Shown: piece by piece, positions 1 through 10,140 of the stretch
Layout of the letters: each line of letters begins with the position of its first letter
How positions within the stretch are numbered: position 1 is the stretch's first letter
Notes under the pieces: model-generated
Told to the model about the DNA's origin: nothing
Seen by the model: only the letters and a program-made list of their open reading frames with translations
Databases searched by the model: none
Made by a program: the position numbers and the translations under genes
Assembly: GCF_035222375.1 (NCBI RefSeq)
Contig: NW_026946363.1
Location: forward strand, 6,634,001-6,698,000
DNA length: 64,000 bases
Source: Podospora pseudocomata
Lineage: Eukaryota > Ascomycota > Sordariomycetes > Sordariales > Podosporaceae
Direction of reading: 5' to 3'

Positions 1-297
1 TTTTCTTGATCTCAGCATCGTCAAGGTCGTGCTCGAGTATCTGGATCAATTTTGGTTGTTTACTGTCCTGCTTTCTGGGTCTCGGTGGGAGCCCAGGTGT
101 TGGTCTGGGTGGTAGAGGTGGAGGTTCATGTTGATCGTCAAAGTCTCGTTGAGGCGAGGCATCCGAGCTTGCCATGTCGGTTGTCAGATACACCTTCTCT
201 CCGTCTGAGCGGATTCAGTTCATGGTTCGAAGAGAAGGTTTCCTGATATTCATATTCTCGCGGATGGTACCGCGCTTGATGCCTTGGCGGCTAACAG

Positions 298-1785
298 TTG
301 TGTTGTGCCGCATCGTGGGTTCTGGATCAATGCGACAAAAATAACCAGTGCTACCCTCAAGATGTCAACTTCCTTCCCACTAAGCTCATTGATATAGGGT
401 CCAGACATTCATCAACCGTTCAGCTTACCTGTGCCACCGGGAAACTCAGCAAGGGCACTAAGTATATAGCCCTTTCCCACCGATGGGGCTCAGAACATCA
501 AAAGACCCTCAAAGCTGTAAAGGCAAACTTTGAGGGCCAAAATGAGTGGACTATCCTTCTTGAACACCTCCCTAGAACCTTTGGAGACGCTGTCCACGTT
601 ACCCGCAGTCTTGGTCACAGGTTCTTGTGGATCGACTCTTTCTATATCATCCAAGACGATCCCGAGGATTGGCACCACGAATCTCAACGCATGGAATCAG
701 TATTTAGCTCGGCATACTGCGTCATCGCTGCAACTTGCGCCTCTGGAACTGATGATGGCTTTCTAAAGTCTCGCCCTGAGAGGCAAGTCATCCCCATAAA
801 GGACACGAAAAGCGGCATCTTGTACTACTTGTGCGAATCCATCAATGACTTTACCAATGACGCTGATAATAGCGAACTCAACAGCCGTGGCTAGGTCTTG
901 CAGGAGAGAGCCCTTGCTCGTCGAACGGTCCACTTCACGAGCAACCTTACGTATTAGGAATGTGGTGGTGGTATAAGGTGTGAGACACTAGCCATAATGG
1001 AGATGTAGGTCACTACACCTCTTGCCCAAATATTTCCCTGCGTGGAATAATTAACAGCAGTTTACAGCAACAAGGCCTCCCGCCTCGGAGACAGCAACTT
1101 CCCTACATATACCGTTTCTCAGTCCAAGGGCAAAACAATCAAGCTCCTCCAGGATCTCTATGAGCAATACTCCAACAAAGAGCTGTCGTTTTTCAAGGAC
1201 AGACCTGTTGCCATCAGGGGGTTGGAGGCACGTCTCATCCAAACTCTTAGTGGACTGGGAGGCTACGGTGTTTTCCAGAAACACTTCCATCGTTTCTTAC
1301 TGTGGCAAAGGGGCAAGAGGCCTCTTAAAAGAATCACATCATTCTCGGGTGGCCCAGTTCCCTCGTGGTCGTAGATGGCATGGGATGGGGGGATCGAGTA
1401 CATGTCTGATATCCTAGGGGGAATGGTGGAGTGGTTCGCAGACGTATCTTGGCTCTCCCCGCTAGTTGGGAACAACGCAGAGGACCAGAAATCCATATTT
1501 TTATCCGCACAGGTCCAGGAATTTGTCGGCTTGTCAGTACCCTGGATCACCTTCGATGAAGAGGTGCGGGAGATGGGACAGTATATGAGATGTGTGGGTT
1601 TGGGTTTGAAGGAAAGTATGAAGAGGAATGAGAATGCGGATTGCTATGTCTTGATCGTCAGCAGGATGGAAACACATGACATCTTTGAAGGAAGGCAGAT
1701 AGGGGAGCGTGTTGGTGTTGGAAAGGTCGCTAAGAAGTATATTGCCTGGGGGAAACCAAGTTGTGGGGTTCTTATTGGATGAAAT
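298..1785 (+). pseudogene. HET-domain protein, RIP-like pseudogene
   Basis: This is a decayed heterokaryon-incompatibility (HET) gene. The N-terminal landmarks are present: a tryptophan/cysteine lead-in, LPTKLIDIG, YIALSHRWG and then the core FLWIDSFYIIQDDPEDW with ESQRMESVFSSAYCVIAA. Downstream pieces in the same family order can be followed to about 1782, including the block usually read as RGWVLQERALARRT and the block before a DGGI motif. At least three conserved tryptophan positions now read as TAG, the G-to-A pattern expected from RIP, and a usually conserved Cys of the core is Tyr. HET domains act in the cytosol as triggers of incompatibility cell death. The gene is a close-to-full-length relic. 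The start upstream of 298 is unclear. Identification is strong; that RIP caused the decay is inference. Confidence 0.8.
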
Positions 1786-2319
1786 GTAAACACTTATTTC
1801 GACATGGCGGTGTGTTAGGCAGAATGAAGATAGAACGAACGAAGACACGAATCAGCAGGTATTGCTTTTCTACGCCTTACAATAGGTACCTACTATCGGA
1901 ATGGGCTCTTGACTGATATTCTTGGCTAACCATGGACGTATCTGATGGGAAAGGATATACAGGGGGTCATAGTCGAAAGTTGGCACAATGCTCATGTTGG
2001 GTCTAAGCTCAGCCTTCATTATTTCATTCTTATATCACAACCATCTCAATCATTGAAATCCTCAGGTACCTAGTCTTCCAAATGTTCATCAAATTCTTTT
2101 GTCTAACCTCTAAGTTATCCTTTCCTTTCCTTCCAGTACCACGGTCCAGCCGTGACTCCTCCCAAAAAGCATTATTACCACTACCATTAATCTAAGTACT
2201 TTATATATAGACAGGCACCACAAACCGCCCCCCCACAACCCCCCCAAGCCACCCCCCAAACCCAAACAACCCATCCTGCAACCTCCTTCACTCCCTCATC
2301 AGCACCTCCCCCTCAGGCC
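1786..2319. other. intergenic spacer
   Basis: No gene is supported here. The left part is mixed-composition DNA with GGTACCTA-like motifs. From about 2220 it becomes a C-rich tract that runs into the 3' end of the proline-rich ORF on the minus strand. Confidence 0.5.
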
Positions 2320-3003
2320 TCAACCCCTCCACAATCCCCGCCCTAATCCCCTTTCCACCTCCCCCCGCTCCCACATCTCCGCAATCCCCCACGCCTCCCT
2401 CGCCCGGGCCCGATCCTCATCGTCGTACTCGAACCTGCTCCCGATCGTCTCCGCGCGTATCATCGTCAGCTCGAGGGAGGAGGAGAGGTAGTGGTAGGTG
2501 TAGTAGAGGGGGGTGATGTTTTGGTTTGGGGGGAGGAGGTGGAGGGGGTGGGAGGAGAGGTTGGTTAGGGCTGTGGAGAGGGGGAAGGAGGTTTTTGCCT
2601 GGTGGTGGAGGTAGGACATGAGGGTTGGGTGCTGGAGGTTTAAGGAGGGGGTGAGGGCGGGGGGGACGGTGGACATTACTGGTTGGGGGAATTGGATGAT
2701 GGGTAGGGGGGTGGGGGTGGGAGGGAGGGTGGACATTACTGGTTGAGGGGATTGGGTGGGAAAGGCGGGAGGGGGTGTATTAAAAGTGGTGGCTGGTTGC
2801 GGGGGTCCTAGGGGGGGATTAGCTTGTACGGGGGGGTTCATGGTGAAGGGTGTTTGGGGTTGAAGATTCGGGATGGCCTGGTTGGGGAAGGGGTTGGGTG
2901 GCTGGGGTTGTGGCTTGCATTGATTTTCTACCTTTGGGAGCGGTATACAAGTATCTCTTCGGCTCGGTATTCGAGCATGTAATAACAAAAGCGTGATGAT
3001 CAT
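2320..3003 (-). CDS. proline-rich hypothetical protein (C-terminal part)
   Basis: I do not recognise this gene. The reading frame encodes 227 residues. The first two thirds are proline/threonine/glutamine-rich low-complexity sequence with a duplicated block containing PQPVMST. The last 60 residues are ordinary sequence with an acidic-basic helix-like segment (RAETIGSRFEYDDEDRARAR), which looks like real coding sequence. The first 30 residues fit poorly with the rest, so the true start may lie in an upstream exon on the minus strand around 3003-3082. The gene would be divergent from the modin-like gene at 3227, with a shared intergenic region of about 200 bp. Because the DNA is strongly strand-biased (C-rich on one strand), a chance ORF cannot be excluded. 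Confidence 0.35.
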   Translation of the reverse strand: MIITLLLLHARIPSRRDTCIPLPKVENQCKPQPQPPNPFPNQAIPNLQPQTPFTMNPPVQANPPLGPPQPATTFNTPPPAFPTQSPQPVMSTLPPTPTPLPIIQFPQPVMSTVPPALTPSLNLQHPTLMSYLHHQAKTSFPLSTALTNLSSHPLHLLPPNQNITPLYYTYHYLSSSLELTMIRAETIGSRFEYDDEDRARAREAWGIAEMWERGEVERGLGRGLWRG

Positions 3004-3226
3004 CTACTCTCGATGGATTTCGTTGACCAATAGTGTGGTTAGCGGCGCAGTTGTGATCTCTCGTGGTCTGGGCCTTGGGCATTCATTATGATTGGTTGGT
3101 TCACGTTTCAGCTGCTCTCCTGTCACTCAGCCTCACCCGCACCCTTCGAAGTCCGATGGATTCGACACTCCACATTCCTCAGTCATGAGTACACTAACTG
3201 CTTAAATTCTTCAACGGTATGCTGCT

Positions 3227-5404
3227 ATGGCTTCGGAAAATGCTGACGAGACGACAATAGGCATTGCAGCTCTGGTAGCTGCCGTTGCCGCCCTTCTCTT
3301 CGCTGTCGTCCAGACCTTCGCTGCGCTGACGCAATATGTTTCCGTCAGCAGTCGATGTAGCAGGCGCGTGACGGGCGTCTTCGATCTCACAGCTGGCTTC
3401 TGGTTCCATCTATCGTCACTGTCATGGAACCCCCAATACCGAATGCCGGTCCTCACCTTGCCGGGGTTGCGCGGTGAGTCCGTGGTTACCATGGAACGAT
3501 ACCCCCTACAAACAGGATTTAGACCCGGAAAGAACTACGATAGAGGCCGAAATGGATACGTCGACTATGGAGTTCTCAGGGTGGTATCTGGAACTAATGA
3601 CTCGAAAGTCCATAAAGAAATCAGTATTTTACCTACGGTGCTCCGCAGCATCTTTGCCATGGCATGGACTCCGATCGGCCTTGCTCTCTCCTCTCTCACC
3701 ACCATCTTCTGTTTCCCACCGGCTTGGGTATGCAGTTGTGCGTGTACAGGCGCGGGCTGTTGCGGCTTGCGTGATCAGGAGGATGATGATGTCAAACACA
3801 GAAGAAACCAAAAAACGTCCAGAGACATTTGCCTAGACATGCTCAAACCACTCACCTTTGCATGGGAATGGGCCATCAGATACAAGTCAGACACAACAGT
3901 TTCCAACCACGGGAGCTCGCCCGGGCTCGAAGCCGCCGCATGGTCCCAGTTCCTTGTCAACTACCAGGCTGCTTGGTGGGGGTACGCCAACATCCGCTGG
4001 GAGTGGCGACTGGCGACCATGATCCCCTCGGACATCTACGGTGCGACCATTGAGACGACTATGGCCGATGTAAGACTGTTGGCAGCACTCGCAGGAATGT
4101 CATGCTCAAGCTCCCCAGGGGTGGTAGCAAGAACCAAATGCGGGGAGATGCTCACGCGATCTCAGCACATGACGCTCGGGAGGGTGGTGTACTATCGATC
4201 AGGAAGGGAGAATATCGCGCCAAAGATTACGAGGGGGGTTCCGGTCAGAAGTTCGAGGTGGCTACACTGCCAACTTGAGGTCCAGGCGCATCTCAAAAAG
4301 TCCCGCTTGTTGTTGTCCAGTTCCGGGGAAGACAAGCAACACAGAATTGCTACTTTGCTGTCTCGGCCACGAACAGAATATGACGCCCAACTGGATCTTT
4401 CCTTGGGTAACAACCTCGGCTTCATCTTTGAAACCGAGACGTTCCGAGCTCTCTCCAGCGGTCTCCATGCCACAGATGATTCAGGGTGGAAAACCGAAAC
4501 GATCCGCATCTTCCTCGGCCCCCTGGGTCAAGGCTTGGCGTCTTGCTCTTGCCTAACCTGCTGTACTGACTGGGTGCTCTCGCACCCTGCCTACGACGTC
4601 GAGCCCACTGCTTCCGACGGTCACATCACCACGCTGTTTAGCTATCCCTGGGTGTACGAGTACGACACTGGTCCACCGCCAGCGCTGTCACTCCAGGCAG
4701 AGCTCAAAACATACCGCCCTGTCGTATCTGGATTCCGGCCGGCTCATGAGATACTCACTTCGACGCACTGGAGCCGTAAGCCGGGAGCGAAGTTAATTAA
4801 AGAGAGTAGGATTGTTGGCCCTGTCGCGTGTTACACTACAGTAACGAATGCTGCCCGGGGACGGGCTAAGATTCGGGGGAAGTGGAAGCCAGAATTGGAG
4901 ATCCAGGCGCGGAGGGTGTGTGTGGACTTTACGCTGTATCCTGGCGCGTCGCCGAAAAGGACGTGTACGGCTGATGTCTGTAAATGTATGGGGGGGCCAG
5001 CGAGGATTGCTAGGCCTGTGCGGGTGACGGGGACGGAGAAGCATTCGTTTGAGGAGGCGATGGCTGTTGCGGCGATTAATAATGATTTTCTTTCTAGGGT
5101 TGATCAAGCGGTGCTGAGGAGGGCGGCGGAGGAGGTGGCGGGGTGGATTTGTCAGGAGGACCAGCAGAGTCAGAAGTTGAGGAGGCAGGTGACGGTTTGC
5201 TTGGGGCGGGCGTGGGAGGATGTGGTTGGACAGGGGGAGGTTAGTGAGGGGAATTTGGAGCTGGTGAAGGTCGTGATGGCGGCTACGGAGATGATGTTGA
5301 GAGTGGTGAGGAGGGGGATTGGGATGGAGGATATGTGGGCGGGGAGTGAGGAGGGAGGCCAGATTTGGGAGGATGATTTTGGGGGTGTTGTTTTGGGTTC
5401 TTGA
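3227..5404 (+). CDS. modin-like conserved membrane-associated protein, 725 aa
   Basis: A single uninterrupted frame of 725 codons starts at an ATG preceded by a short A/T-rich leader. Residues about 10-35 form one hydrophobic helix (GIAALVAAVAALLFAVVQTF), followed by a Cys-containing block (SRCSRRVTG). A second hydrophobic, Cys-rich stretch lies near residue 140-185, ending in a CSCACTGAGCCG cluster. Blocks such as MIPSDIYGATIETTMADV, RLLAALAGM and TRSQHMTLGRVVYYR resemble a large Sordariomycete family often labelled modin or modin-like, of unknown molecular role. The helix suggests membrane anchoring. The family label is from memory of its motifs and is moderate confidence; the gene itself is well supported by length, composition and intact frame. 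Confidence 0.7.
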   Translation: MASENADETTIGIAALVAAVAALLFAVVQTFAALTQYVSVSSRCSRRVTGVFDLTAGFWFHLSSLSWNPQYRMPVLTLPGLRGESVVTMERYPLQTGFRPGKNYDRGRNGYVDYGVLRVVSGTNDSKVHKEISILPTVLRSIFAMAWTPIGLALSSLTTIFCFPPAWVCSCACTGAGCCGLRDQEDDDVKHRRNQKTSRDICLDMLKPLTFAWEWAIRYKSDTTVSNHGSSPGLEAAAWSQFLVNYQAAWWGYANIRWEWRLATMIPSDIYGATIETTMADVRLLAALAGMSCSSSPGVVARTKCGEMLTRSQHMTLGRVVYYRSGRENIAPKITRGVPVRSSRWLHCQLEVQAHLKKSRLLLSSSGEDKQHRIATLLSRPRTEYDAQLDLSLGNNLGFIFETETFRALSSGLHATDDSGWKTETIRIFLGPLGQGLASCSCLTCCTDWVLSHPAYDVEPTASDGHITTLFSYPWVYEYDTGPPPALSLQAELKTYRPVVSGFRPAHEILTSTHWSRKPGAKLIKESRIVGPVACYTTVTNAARGRAKIRGKWKPELEIQARRVCVDFTLYPGASPKRTCTADVCKCMGGPARIARPVRVTGTEKHSFEEAMAVAAINNDFLSRVDQAVLRRAAEEVAGWICQEDQQSQKLRRQVTVCLGRAWEDVVGQGEVSEGNLELVKVVMAATEMMLRVVRRGIGMEDMWAGSEEGGQIWEDDFGGVVLGS

Positions 5405-6452
5405 TCTTCATGTGCCAGTTTCGATAGTTGTGTGGTTATGGGGCATATAGCCAGGTGAATGGAGAACTGAAGCGCTTGCTTGTTGTGCTATATGTCCTGT
5501 GGCATAACAACGTGACAACATCACTGCCCCGTGTACGTGTTGTTGGCGTCGATGCGACGAGGAGCATCCACTACTCTCATTTGACGCACGCCCCGGACAA
5601 CACCACCCCCACAACCCAGCAACCGTCTCCAGAAGCCCACTGTCCCTGGTTAGGAGAGCATGGTCAACCGGTTAGTGTGTCACTTCCACTTTAACTGTGA
5701 TCCTCTTGACAAGGGTATCATATAACGTACGTTGCCCACCTCAATCCCCCTTATTTGTCCGGCTTCATTGCGAGTTGTCCATTGACTCTCGATCCGCCTG
5801 ACGAATAAGTGAGATTAGGGAAGGTAATGAACGCGAAATGATGCCTTCCATGAGGGTGCCCAGCCTCTACCATTGATGCCAGGACGATCTTTTTGTTTTG
5901 CTAACTTTTTGATACAAAGTTTTGGTGCAGGCAAGAATTGAACACTGGGAGTGTCCACTAAACCGAAGACCCAGGAGGGCTCGTGATGTACCTACCATAA
6001 AAATCGACAAAACAGTGTTCTCGATCGTCCAGCATTCACCATGTCCAGTTAAGCCACGTTCTCCGAGGTATGTATGGCTCCGTCTGATAATCGATCATTG
6101 ATTAAGACCAATACTGCGAGAATGTAGCGGGAACGGAATCATACCTTGCAGGTAGGCGCCTAGCTATATTCCCTTTCGAGAATCCTTGATTCCATTGGGA
6201 TTCTAACAGGAACCAGCCACTTACCGTTCTCTATTACTATAAAGTATCGTTTTGTGACGGCTCCTGCAGTCCTTGGTCTGCAGCCATCATCTTCCACCTG
6301 TCAGGCGTGGGTCACATGACCTACCATTCACTTGTCCCACTTGCCCCACCTTCCAGTTGTAGTATTTAGTCTAGCTTGCAGGACCACACCTCTGGGTTCC
6401 TGCAACCTACCTTTGTAACAAAAAGGTCTTCCTAAACTTGCTACGTGCCAGT
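5405..6452. other. intergenic spacer
   Basis: About 1 kb without a convincing gene lies between the modin-like gene and a solo LTR. A short stretch near 5930-5985 has a minus-strand T-loop-like string but no complete cloverleaf. The remainder is AT-balanced sequence with many stops in all frames, consistent with a spacer that has absorbed older insertions. Confidence 0.45.
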
Positions 6453-6959
6453 TGTTACAACCTGCACCGAGAGTGGATACAGACTGCAAGGCAGTACGCC
6501 AGAGGTGAATGTGACAGGATGATCGAAGGTTGTGGCAAGCGTCTCAGACAAGGGGTTCACTGTCAACAACAGGTCGTTCTAACAAAGAGCTACTGAGAGT
6601 AGATTGTAGACAAATGAACTTGATTGCTTGCATGAGGAATCATATCCTCGACATGGGGAGCGCTGGGCACTCCCCCCTATTTATGTGAAGCTATCTACAT
6701 ATGTTTCTGAAGTATCTTTGTACCTTGCTCAGTGTGCTCAGTGGTCTTGGCGGCTGAGCAGACTGAGCAACCTTTCATGATCGATGTGCTCAGTGTGCTC
6801 AGTGGTCTTGGCCCCTGATCAGACTGAGCACCTCCTGATTGGTCACATGGGGACTTGTGGGTCTTTCCATCTCTGGCCCAATGATTGGCTGAGGTGTCCC
6901 AGCACCTCGGGAACCATCCATTTGTTCCTACACAGGGTTATTACGCTTGGGGCGTAACA
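6453..6959 (+). mobile_element. solo LTR (family LTR-A), 507 bp
   Basis: This is a solo long terminal repeat. It begins TGTTACAACCTGCACC and ends GGGGCGTAACA, so it has the TG...CA ends with a short inverted terminal repeat typical of LTR retrotransposons. Closely similar copies lie at 19333-19840 (same orientation) and 26562-27045 (opposite orientation). Inside, a unit of about 60 bp rich in TGCTCAGTGTGCTCAGTGG is tandemly duplicated. No internal coding region is attached and no 5-bp target duplication is visible at this copy. It is more diverged than the two copies in the inverted arms and so is probably older. Confidence 0.8.
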
Positions 6960-7573
6960 GTACAAGAATGATACCATCCAGACTGGGTTTCAGACGACGT
7001 CAGTTTGGGGGAGCGAAGTCACCTCCACACAGCTTGTGCGACAGGACGTCAACACGGTCATTAAGCCTATATGTTATCATTATGCAGAGGAGCGGAACCC
7101 GTGCACGAGACGGTCGTGCGTCATCGCAGGATTCCACGATGATGTCGAAACATATCGTTGGGCCGCCGAAGTTGGCAGATCTGTTAGATTCATTCACGAA
7201 TGGTGTACCGATACTGGGTATGTTGTTGACTACTGTACGAACTGTATTTCAACGCCTTGACCGCTAATTCTGTAACAGAAAGGAGTTTATGGAGCATTGG
7301 GCGCGAGCTTCTCGGGTGGCAGTGGCACCTCAAGCAACCTCAGAGCCTCGCGTTAAAGGTCTAGCGATAGATTCAGGACGAAATCTTGAGATAAGATTGG
7401 AACATTCTGAAAGCGAAAGAAATTGTCTCTCAAACAAAGTCCTGATGCTACTATCTGGACAAAAAGAGTGGAAGAGAAAAATATGGAATAACTAGCTGCA
7501 ACTTCTCCAACGCACCTCGTAGCTAACAACAGACGTCTCAACAAAAAAGTCTTCCTAACTGTACCTCGTTAAT
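6960..7573. other. intergenic spacer
   Basis: Only short, overlapping ORFs without family resemblance are present. This stretch lies downstream of the solo LTR and forms the 3' side of the repeat-protein gene at 7574-7999. I see no gene. Confidence 0.4.
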
Positions 7574-7999
7574 CTAAACATCCTGCTTCCCAGTATCGGC
7601 TTCACCACCCTCCCCAGCAGTATCAAACAACATGTCCTCAGACTGATCCCAGGGCTTTCCTGCAATAATCACCTTGCCTTCCTCAATGTTCGAGGTGTCC
7701 TCACATCTAAGTGTAGGCTGCACGTCATCCACGGCATCCTTTCCGTCTCCCTCAGTGTCAAAAAGAGTGGTCTCAGTCTTGCACCACGGCCTGCCGGCAA
7801 TGATCACCTCTCCCTCCTTAGCAGGAGGTTCCGGGCAGATGAGTTCAGCTCCCTCCGGTGTAGAGGAATCCTGTTGACCACCCTCGGTGTCGAAAAGGGT
7901 AGTCTCAGTCTTGCGCCACGGCCTGCCGGCAATGATCACCTCTCCCTCCTTAGCAGGAGGTTCCGGACAGATGAGAGTAGGCTCGTTGGTGTCAGACAT
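7574..7999 (-). CDS. small acidic protein made of three internal repeats, 141 aa
   Basis: I do not recognise the family. The 141-residue frame starts MSDTNEPTLICPEPP and is almost entirely three tandem repeats of about 43 residues. Repeats 1 (about residues 8-44) and 2 (52-88) are nearly identical, with the core ICPEPPAKEGEVIIAGRPW followed by KTETTLFDTEG. Repeat 3 (93-130) is diverged but keeps EEGKVIIAGKPW and MLFDTAG. The protein is acidic, has no signal peptide or membrane segment, and each repeat carries one Cys and one Trp. The near identity of repeats 1 and 2 at DNA level points to a recent internal duplication or gene conversion. A TATTTATG-like stretch lies about 200 bp upstream of the ATG. 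The repeat pattern under protein-level constraint (third repeat diverged but motif kept) argues that it is real. Confidence 0.65.
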   Translation of the reverse strand: MSDTNEPTLICPEPPAKEGEVIIAGRPWRKTETTLFDTEGGQQDSSTPEGAELICPEPPAKEGEVIIAGRPWCKTETTLFDTEGDGKDAVDDVQPTLRCEDTSNIEEGKVIIAGKPWDQSEDMLFDTAGEGGEADTGKQDV

Positions 8000-9054
8000 G
8001 GTGCTTGAGGAAGAAGTCTTTCAAACAAGCGAGGTTAGCTGGTTGCCTGGTCAAGTTTCCGAGACGAGAAACTCTCACCTTGAGTTGGGAGGTAGACGAA
8101 TAGGAATGGGTTTTTGTGATAAGATGCTTTCAATCCTGGGATGTTGAATGAGAGGAGAGGTGAAGATTGACCTGACGCCCATCGACCCTGTGCTGGTATT
8201 TATGCTCAAATTCTCACCATATCCAGAGTTTTCCAACTGCCGCTATACCGCTTGCCATGATTCCTCACAGATACATCTGACAGTTTGGGATATTCCGAAG
8301 TTGTAAGTGAGATCGTGTGGCTGGCTGGCATCGCCGTTCAATCCTTCACGCTAGAGCTGCAAAGCAACCTTGACTAGCCCACTACACACTAATCATGCGT
8401 TAACCTCAGCCCCTTTACCTCGATGCCCGCTAGTGACGGTAGTTCAGCTCCCAATATTTGATATAGCTAACCTTCTTCAGCAAAAAGAACTCAGAGCATA
8501 ACCGAGATGCGAGAGCTACAGTTTGTTCCATCACACACATTCGTGCGTGTGGTATCTTGCGCTACGCTATTTCCGGCGCTCCACCCACAGCTTGCGCTAC
8601 CATGCAGTATCATTACCGTCGCTTTGCCCGAGTTCTATTCTTTTTCTGGATGTGCGCGTACGTAAAAGGTAGTGAGTGATAAGGCTGCTCAAGACAGCTG
8701 AAGAATGCATGTGACGGGAATCTTCAGGCGCTTAATGGGCCCATATGACGAAACAATAGACCACCGGTTTCAGCATCATGGAACTTGGAGGTGGAAATTG
8801 GGCACTGTCGCTGGTAGAGGCTTCGATCCATCCGATACGCCTGGCAATGAAACTGGCAGCTTGACAATCAGGTACCTACTTTGGCAGCATGGGACGCTGT
8901 GTGATGTCAATCTTTGAGTACTGGTATCTAAGCGAGACACCGAATACACACATTTGACAAGCCATGTTCAAAAATTCCAATCCAAGGATGTCAAAAAAAA
9001 AATTCAATTGTTGCCAAACTATTAGATCAAAGAACATCTATCTCGCGCCAGGAT
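8000..9054. other. intergenic spacer
   Basis: This is the 5' side of the triple-repeat gene and the 3' side of the AsaB-like gene. Short ORFs occur, but none shows family motifs or a splice-consistent continuation. I see no RNA gene. Confidence 0.4.
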
Positions 9055-10140
9055 TCAACCAGACTCTGGCCCTTGACCATCCTCGTAAAACACTAACATT
9101 CTCACTTCAATACTCTCCCTCAAATGATCCTCTTCAGTGGCATCCGGGTGTGGAAATGAAGAGTGCGGTACACCTTGCCACATACTCGTCAGTGCTCTGT
9201 GTTGTCAATCATTTAGGATGCACCTACCTGATCTGCCGTTCGAGTCAGACTGCATAAACACCCAGATCTCATTAGGCATCTGGTTCTTGACATAGCACCA
9301 TCGTTGGTTAGGGGAGTGATGAACCGAGGCAGTCTCAGATGTACCATCCGGCGCTACGAGATCGCAGATCTTCAAGTCCATCTCTGGGTCAACTGATCGA
9401 TTGTCGCACAGGGCAAGTGGCCAATCCCGAGTTGGGCCCCTGAGAGGCTTCCAGGCGCTATCAAAAACGTTGGTGGATATTCTCCATTAGAGATCCGCGA
9501 AAAAAAAAGACGTATACATACTTGACAAACTGACAGCGCACGTTGTCCACACGTTCAAAGCTGCCCTTGTTGAGACCATGTCTGAGCCGCTCGATATCAC
9601 CGGGAGTAGCGTCTACGTGACTATATCAGTTTCACACCACGGCTGGTTGGGGGAGTGGGAGGGGGAAGGGGGAGGGGACGCACCAACATGAGCAAGACAG
9701 GAAGGCTGTCTATACTCATACACCTCTCCATTGCTGATGGGGAAGTCTCGGTTCCGCTTTCGAAGCTGGTAGTCAAAGATCTGCACCCTACTGGCATTGA
9801 GCCTGTCCTTGACTTCAGCTGCCAACTGAGGAAGGAAGCACTTTATCACCTTCTCGCGATGATCAAAGTCTTCTGCAACCAATCCTGTGTCCATATCCAG
9901 GAGGAAGAATCCAGTAGTGCCGAAAGAGCACTGTTCGAGTCGAGGACGGACATCATGAATGGCGATGTTGTCCACCTTTTCGAGCAGCATGTTGGTCTGG
10001 GGGATCTTCTTTGTAGGCTTCTGCCGTCTAAGTTCGTAGACGCGTTCAGTCTCAAATTTGGGATCCCGTTGCAGGAAATACATCCATGAGTGAATAGGAT
10101 CGGTGGCAGCCATGTTGTTTCGAGGGCGGTATTGTGTCAA
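9055..10140 (-). CDS. AsaB-like (CmcJ/NvfI-type) hydroxylase/desaturase, 298 aa
   Basis: Four exons join in frame: 10140-9684, 9612-9522, 9457-9228 and 9173-9055, with introns of 71, 64 and 54 bp that all have GT-AG ends. The product of 298 residues fits the fungal AsaB/GA4-desaturase-like family (oxidoreductases of the CmcJ/NvfI type). Recognisable blocks in order are NIAIHDVRPRLEQCSFGTTG near residue 57, LDMDTGLVAEDFDHREKV, FDYQLRKRN, then in exon 3 VNAWKPLRGPTRDWPLALCD, VHHSPNQRWCYVKNQMPNEI and WVFMQSDS, and in exon 4 GVPHSSFPHPDA and SIEVRMLVFYED. Homologues often sit in secondary-metabolite clusters and probably use iron and 2-oxoglutarate, but the substrate is unknown. No other biosynthetic gene lies nearby. 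An ATG nine codons downstream (MAATDP) is an equally good start. Confidence 0.9.

Noticed and set aside
5930-5985. possible tRNA or tRNA-derived element on the minus strand
   Set aside because: A GTTCAATTC T-loop-like string and a GGTTTAGTGG box-A-like string occur, but they are too close together and no anticodon arm or acceptor stem can be folded.
6453-6959. DNA transposon terminal region or satellite
   Set aside because: The TG...CA ends, the internal structure and the three dispersed full-length copies fit a solo LTR better, even though no target duplication is visible at this copy.
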